Shown in pieces: positions 41,803 through 45,081 of a stretch of 45,081 nt of DNA (its first letter is position 1; every line of letters begins with the position of its first letter). A program made the position numbers and the translations under genes. The notes beneath the pieces are model-generated. The model saw nothing but the letters and a program-made list of their open reading frames with translations. It did no database searches and was not told where the DNA came from. The stretch covers positions 1-45,081 of the forward strand of contig QHSQ01000106.1 of assembly GCA_003221615.1 (NCBI GenBank). The letters run 5' to 3'. The DNA comes from Candidatus Rokuibacteriota bacterium. Lineage in GTDB: Bacteria; Methylomirabilota; Methylomirabilia; Rokubacteriales; CSP1-6.

Positions 41803-43095
41803 ATGGCAAAACCCGCCCAGTCCAAGACCGGCCGTCGTGACTTTCTGAAGCTGACGGCCGGTGCCGCAGGCATCGTCGGGGCTCCCTGGATCGCGCGAAA
41901 GGTCGAGGCCAAGCCCTCGACGATCGTGTTCGCGCGCGAAAGCTCCTACGTGAAGAACTTCGACGAGCATTTCCAGAAAGTACTGATCCCGGCCTACCAG
42001 AAGGCCACCGGAATCAAGATCGACTACCAGATCCAGGCCGCCGGCGGCAGCGCGGTGCCCCAGCTGGTCTCGATGGTCGAGAACAAATCCGGCGCCGACC
42101 TGGCCTGGGTGCAGCAGGAGTGGCTCTATCGCGACGCCCTGGTGGACGTGTCCGACATCGCCGAAGCGGTGGGCAAGGAGCAAGGCGGCTGGTACGACGA
42201 GATCAAGCTCCTGTCCGTCGACAACGGTAAGTGGAAGTCGGTGCCCCAGGCGAACATCGGCCAGCTGATGGTGTATCGGCGGGACTGGTTCGAGGAGGCG
42301 GGGATCAAGCAATTCCCGGACACCTGGGACGAATTTCTGGAGGCCGGCATCAAGCTCAAGGCCAAGGGCCATCCGTTCGGCATGTCGATGGGCCACGGCT
42401 TCGCCGACAACTACTCGTGGCTCTACCCGTTGCTCTGGTCGCATGGCGTGACCGTCATGGACAAGGCCGGCAAGAAGGTCGCCCTCGACAGCAGCGAGAC
42501 CGTGAAGGTCGTCGAGTACGTGAAGCGGCTCTACAAGGAAGCCTGCATCGAGGACTGCATCGGCTGGCTCGACCCGCACAACAACAAGGCCTTCCTGACG
42601 AGCCAGATCTCGTGCACCAACAACGCCTACAGCATCATGGTGTCGGCCAAGCGCGACCTGCCGGACATGGGCAAGGTGATCGACCACGCGCTGAATCCCA
42701 AGGGCCCGGCCGGTCGCTTCCACGCGCTGGTACCAGTGACGCACGGCGTGTTCGCCTACGGTCCCGATCCGCAGGCCGCGAAGGACTTCCTGCGCTGGAT
42801 CATGGACCCCAAGCAGTACCGGCCGTGGATATCCTCCGGCGACATGTACTTCGCCCCGTACCTGCACGCGTTCGACAAGTTCCCCGACTGGGACATCGAG
42901 CCGCGGGTGAAGCCGTTCCAGAAGGTGCTCGAGACCGGCAAGCTCACCTCGTGGCCGGCGCCCGCCAATCGCGCCCACGGCGCCGTGATCAATCGCTGGA
43001 TCGTCATCGACATGTTCACCAAGGCGTGCACGGGTACGCCGACCAAGACCGCCATCGCGGAGGCCGTCACACAGCTCAAGCAGATCTATGGGTAG
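41803..43095 (+). CDS. ABC sugar-type substrate-binding protein (Tat signal)
   Basis: 430 residues. A clear twin-arginine signal (GRRDFLKLTAGAAGIVG, Arg11-Arg12) precedes a type-1 extracellular solute-binding domain: IVFARESSYVKNFDEHF, FPDTWDEFLEAG, LYPLLWSHG and a C-terminal helical lobe. Probably a carbohydrate or glycerol-phosphate-type ligand. Start ATG at 41803 after AAGGGG. Its last 8 nt overlap the first permease gene. Confidence 0.93.
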   Translation: MAKPAQSKTGRRDFLKLTAGAAGIVGAPWIARKVEAKPSTIVFARESSYVKNFDEHFQKVLIPAYQKATGIKIDYQIQAAGGSAVPQLVSMVENKSGADLAWVQQEWLYRDALVDVSDIAEAVGKEQGGWYDEIKLLSVDNGKWKSVPQANIGQLMVYRRDWFEEAGIKQFPDTWDEFLEAGIKLKAKGHPFGMSMGHGFADNYSWLYPLLWSHGVTVMDKAGKKVALDSSETVKVVEYVKRLYKEACIEDCIGWLDPHNNKAFLTSQISCTNNAYSIMVSAKRDLPDMGKVIDHALNPKGPAGRFHALVPVTHGVFAYGPDPQAAKDFLRWIMDPKQYRPWISSGDMYFAPYLHAFDKFPDWDIEPRVKPFQKVLETGKLTSWPAPANRAHGAVINRWIVIDMFTKACTGTPTKTAIAEAVTQLKQIYG

Positions 43096-44035
43096 AGTCG
43101 TCGGGGCGTCGCGGGCTCCCGCGCTCGAAGCGCGTGACTACCGGCCGCTCAGGTTCGGTCGGCTCCGCGAATTCGTGGAGCGGGAGTCCGTGTTCAGCTG
43201 GCTCATCCTCACCCCGCCGCTCCTCTTCCTCCTGCTGTTCCTGGGCTACCCGTTCTTTTACGGCGTGTACCTGAGCTTCTTTCGGCGAGAGGTGACGGGG
43301 CCGGCCACCTTCGTCGGCCTGGGTAACTTCGTCACGCTCGCGAACGATCCGATCTTCTGGCAGTCGGTCGGCAACACGATCAAGTTCACCGGCGCCGCGA
43401 CCGTGCTGAAAGCCCTCGGCGGGCTCGGGATGGCGCTGGTGATGAATCAGAACTTCCAGTTCAAGGCGATCACCCGCGCCCTGTTGCTACTGCCGTTCAT
43501 CGTGCCGACCGTCCTCAGCACCGTCGCGTGGCAGTGGATCTACGACCCGGGCCTGGGTCTCTTCAACCGCTTGCTCGTGGAGAGTGGACTCTCGAAGAGC
43601 GGGTTCTCGTGGCTCGGCTCGCCGACCATGGCCATGATCTCGGTCATCATCGTCAACACGTGGCGCGGCCTGCCGTTCTTCGGCATCTCGATCCTCGCGG
43701 GCCTGCAGACCATTCCCGTCGAGCAGCACGAGTCGGCCACCATCGACGGCGCGGGCACGTGGGATCGCTTCCGTCACGTCACGTTGCCGTCGCTCTTACC
43801 CGTGATCTTCATCGTCACGACGTTCTCGGTCATCCTGACCTTCTTCGACTTCCAGTTGGTCTACGTCCTCACCGGCGGCGGCCCCGCCAACTCGACGCAC
43901 CTGATGGCCACCTACGCCTACAGCCTCAGCATGGGCGCCGGCCAGATGGGGCTCGGCTCCGCGGTGGCGCTCAGCATGGTGCCGGTGCTCGGTCTCTTGC
44001 TGGTGCTGCTCACCTGGTACGTGCGGAAGGACTGA
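43088..44035 (+). CDS. ABC sugar-type permease (MalF/UgpA-like)
   Basis: 315 residues, six membrane helices after a ~35-residue cytoplasmic tail. The EAA loop is QHESATIDGAGTWDRFRHVT. ATG at 43088 overlaps the binding-protein stop by 8 nt, a coupled start. Pairs with the following MalG-type permease; the ATP-binding subunit is not in the window. Confidence 0.94.
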   Translation: MGRVVGASRAPALEARDYRPLRFGRLREFVERESVFSWLILTPPLLFLLLFLGYPFFYGVYLSFFRREVTGPATFVGLGNFVTLANDPIFWQSVGNTIKFTGAATVLKALGGLGMALVMNQNFQFKAITRALLLLPFIVPTVLSTVAWQWIYDPGLGLFNRLLVESGLSKSGFSWLGSPTMAMISVIIVNTWRGLPFFGISILAGLQTIPVEQHESATIDGAGTWDRFRHVTLPSLLPVIFIVTTFSVILTFFDFQLVYVLTGGGPANSTHLMATYAYSLSMGAGQMGLGSAVALSMVPVLGLLLVLLTWYVRKD

Positions 44036-44036
44036 G

Positions 44037-44882
44037 ATGGTCGGCGAGCTGACGTGGCGCAAGCGGCTTCTGGGGCTCTGGATCCCGCTCGCGCTGTTCG
44101 GCGTCGTGGCGCTGTTCCCGTTCACCTGGATGGCCGCGACGTCGCTCAAGACGAACGCCGAGCTCTACAACCCGAAGGCCAACCCGCTTTCGATCCAGCA
44201 TCCGTCCCTGGTCCACTACATCAGCCTGCTGCAGGAGACGAACTTCCTGACCTGGGTCGCCAATACGATGCTGGTCGCCGTCGTCGCGACCGGGATCTCG
44301 CTGCTGCTCGGGACCATGCTGGCCTACCCGCTGGCCCGCATGCGGTTCCGCGGGGCCCCGCTGCTGGCCATCACCGTCGCGATCACGTATCTGGTTCCGC
44401 AGTCGCTCCTGTTCGTGCCGATGGCCGATCTGATCGGCCGGCTGAAGCTCGGGAATACGCTGAGCGCGGTGATGCTGACCTATCCGACCTTGCTCGTGCC
44501 GTTCATCGCGTGGCTCTTGATGGGCTACTTCAAGACGGTGCCCAAGGAGCTCGAGGAGCAGGCGCTGATCGACGGAGCCAGCCGCTGGCGGGCGATGACC
44601 CGCGTGATCCTTCCGCTCTGCATGCCGGGCTTCATCTCGGCGGGGATCTTCGCCTTCACCCTGGCGCAGAACGAGTTCCTCTACGCGCTGCTGTTCTTGA
44701 GCCGCTCCGACGTGCGCACCGTGCCGATCGGCGTGGTGGGCGAGCTGATCCGCGGCGACGCGTTCTACTGGGGCCAGCTGATGGCCGGGGCGCTCCTGGG
44801 CTCCGTGCCGGTCGCCCTCATCTACTCGTTCTTCGTGAAGTACTACGTCGCCGGGCTCACGGCCGGCGCCGTCAAGGGCTAG
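44037..44882 (+). CDS. ABC sugar-type permease (MalG/UgpE-like)
   Basis: 281 residues, six helices. EAA loop EEQALIDGASRWRAMTRVIL, the standard MalG form. One nt after the previous stop. No msmX-type ATPase gene follows within the ~200 bp left, so the transporter may borrow an ATPase or have it beyond the window. Confidence 0.94.
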   Translation: MVGELTWRKRLLGLWIPLALFGVVALFPFTWMAATSLKTNAELYNPKANPLSIQHPSLVHYISLLQETNFLTWVANTMLVAVVATGISLLLGTMLAYPLARMRFRGAPLLAITVAITYLVPQSLLFVPMADLIGRLKLGNTLSAVMLTYPTLLVPFIAWLLMGYFKTVPKELEEQALIDGASRWRAMTRVILPLCMPGFISAGIFAFTLAQNEFLYALLFLSRSDVRTVPIGVVGELIRGDAFYWGQLMAGALLGSVPVALIYSFFVKYYVAGLTAGAVKG

Positions 44883-45018
44883 TGCGGCCGCCGACGCCCC
44901 TTCCACGACCGACGGAACGCTGACGCATCCGGTCTCGGTCCAGGGACGGCTCATGCTCGAAGGCCAGTTCGATCCGCGCACGCAGATCAACGTGAGCACG
45001 GGGTGACGGAGACCGCCG

Positions 45019-45081
45019 CTATCTGAACGAGCCGCCCGGGTCTTGCGCCTCGTATTCGTAGATGTGCTGCGCGTCGCCTAT
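45019..45081 (-). CDS. 3' end of a minus-strand gene (partial)
   Basis: A minus-strand frame open to the window edge ends with AQHIYEYEAQDPGGSFR and a TAG at 45019-45021. Twenty residues are too few to name. The balanced composition suggests real coding; the rest lies outside. Confidence 0.4.
   Translation of the reverse strand: MGDAQHIYEYEAQDPGGSFR

Noticed and set aside
44883..45005. Short plus-strand frame with ATG at 44953 after the MalG-type permease
   Set aside because: Only 17 codons from the ATG, no ribosome site or recognisable motif.
1..45081. tRNA, rRNA, CRISPR arrays, insertion sequences, integrases
   Set aside because: Looked for conserved T-loop GGTTCGA-type patterns, regularly spaced repeats and transposase motifs; none found convincingly.

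Overview
The window is GC-rich (about two thirds G+C by eye), densely packed DNA from a Gram-negative bacterium. An OmpA-family lipoprotein, a predicted outer-membrane beta-barrel, several lipoproteins and Tat-type signal sequences indicate two membranes. The mix of catabolic enzymes, high-affinity ABC uptake, a luciferase-like/AhpD trio and HyuAB would suit an uncultured soil lineage such as Methylomirabilota/Rokubacteria or a proteobacterium; this placement is inference only. I saw no rRNA, tRNA, CRISPR array, transposase or integrase.

Layout. 2-1030: end of a zinc alcohol dehydrogenase. 1312-7803: the most unusual region. A tightly coupled minus-strand operon encodes a four-helix coiled-coil membrane protein, a membrane-anchored VWA-like protein, an ExbB/MotA/ZorA-like protein with a long helical tail (split by a one-base frameshift) and an ExbD/MotB-like partner. 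It is divergent from a membrane-anchored pseudokinase and a small two-helix membrane protein. 7830-10111: luciferase-like monooxygenase plus two carboxymuconolactone-decarboxylase-fold proteins. 10192-16243: phosphatidylserine synthase, a 2-hydroxyacid dehydrogenase, small envelope proteins, a vanadium haloperoxidase, an AlkB-like dioxygenase and an unknown protein. 16366-19686: an OmpA lipoprotein divergent from a second membrane-protein/VWA pair, then a short CSLREA-like remnant. 19900-24704: a ThDP-dependent 2-hydroxyacyl-CoA lyase-type enzyme, a small DUF6524-like membrane protein, a membrane dipeptidase and an outer-membrane barrel, with two convincing intrinsic terminators.

24927-28599 is an accessory-looking stretch of small genes: zinc-ribbon proteins, an RRM protein, a MuF-like zinc motif protein, a ribbon-helix-helix-like protein and secreted unknowns. 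It is punctuated by two sharply AT-rich patches. 28686-33015 holds a secreted creatininase-family protein, a YVTN beta-propeller, an AraC regulator divergent from a secreted metallo-beta-lactamase-fold hydrolase, and a hotdog-like protein. 33100-40534 is a HyuA/HyuB pair with its own sigma70-type promoter, converging on a four-gene NMT1/SsuABC-type ABC transporter operon; together they may import and hydrolyse a cyclic amide or related N-heterocycle. 40605-41687 is chorismate synthase (aroC), and 41803-44882 a carbohydrate-type ABC importer without its ATPase in the window.

The best candidates for something undescribed are the 1312-7803 VWA/proton-channel-like/pseudokinase cluster and, as a simpler parallel, the membrane/VWA pair at 17460-19465.
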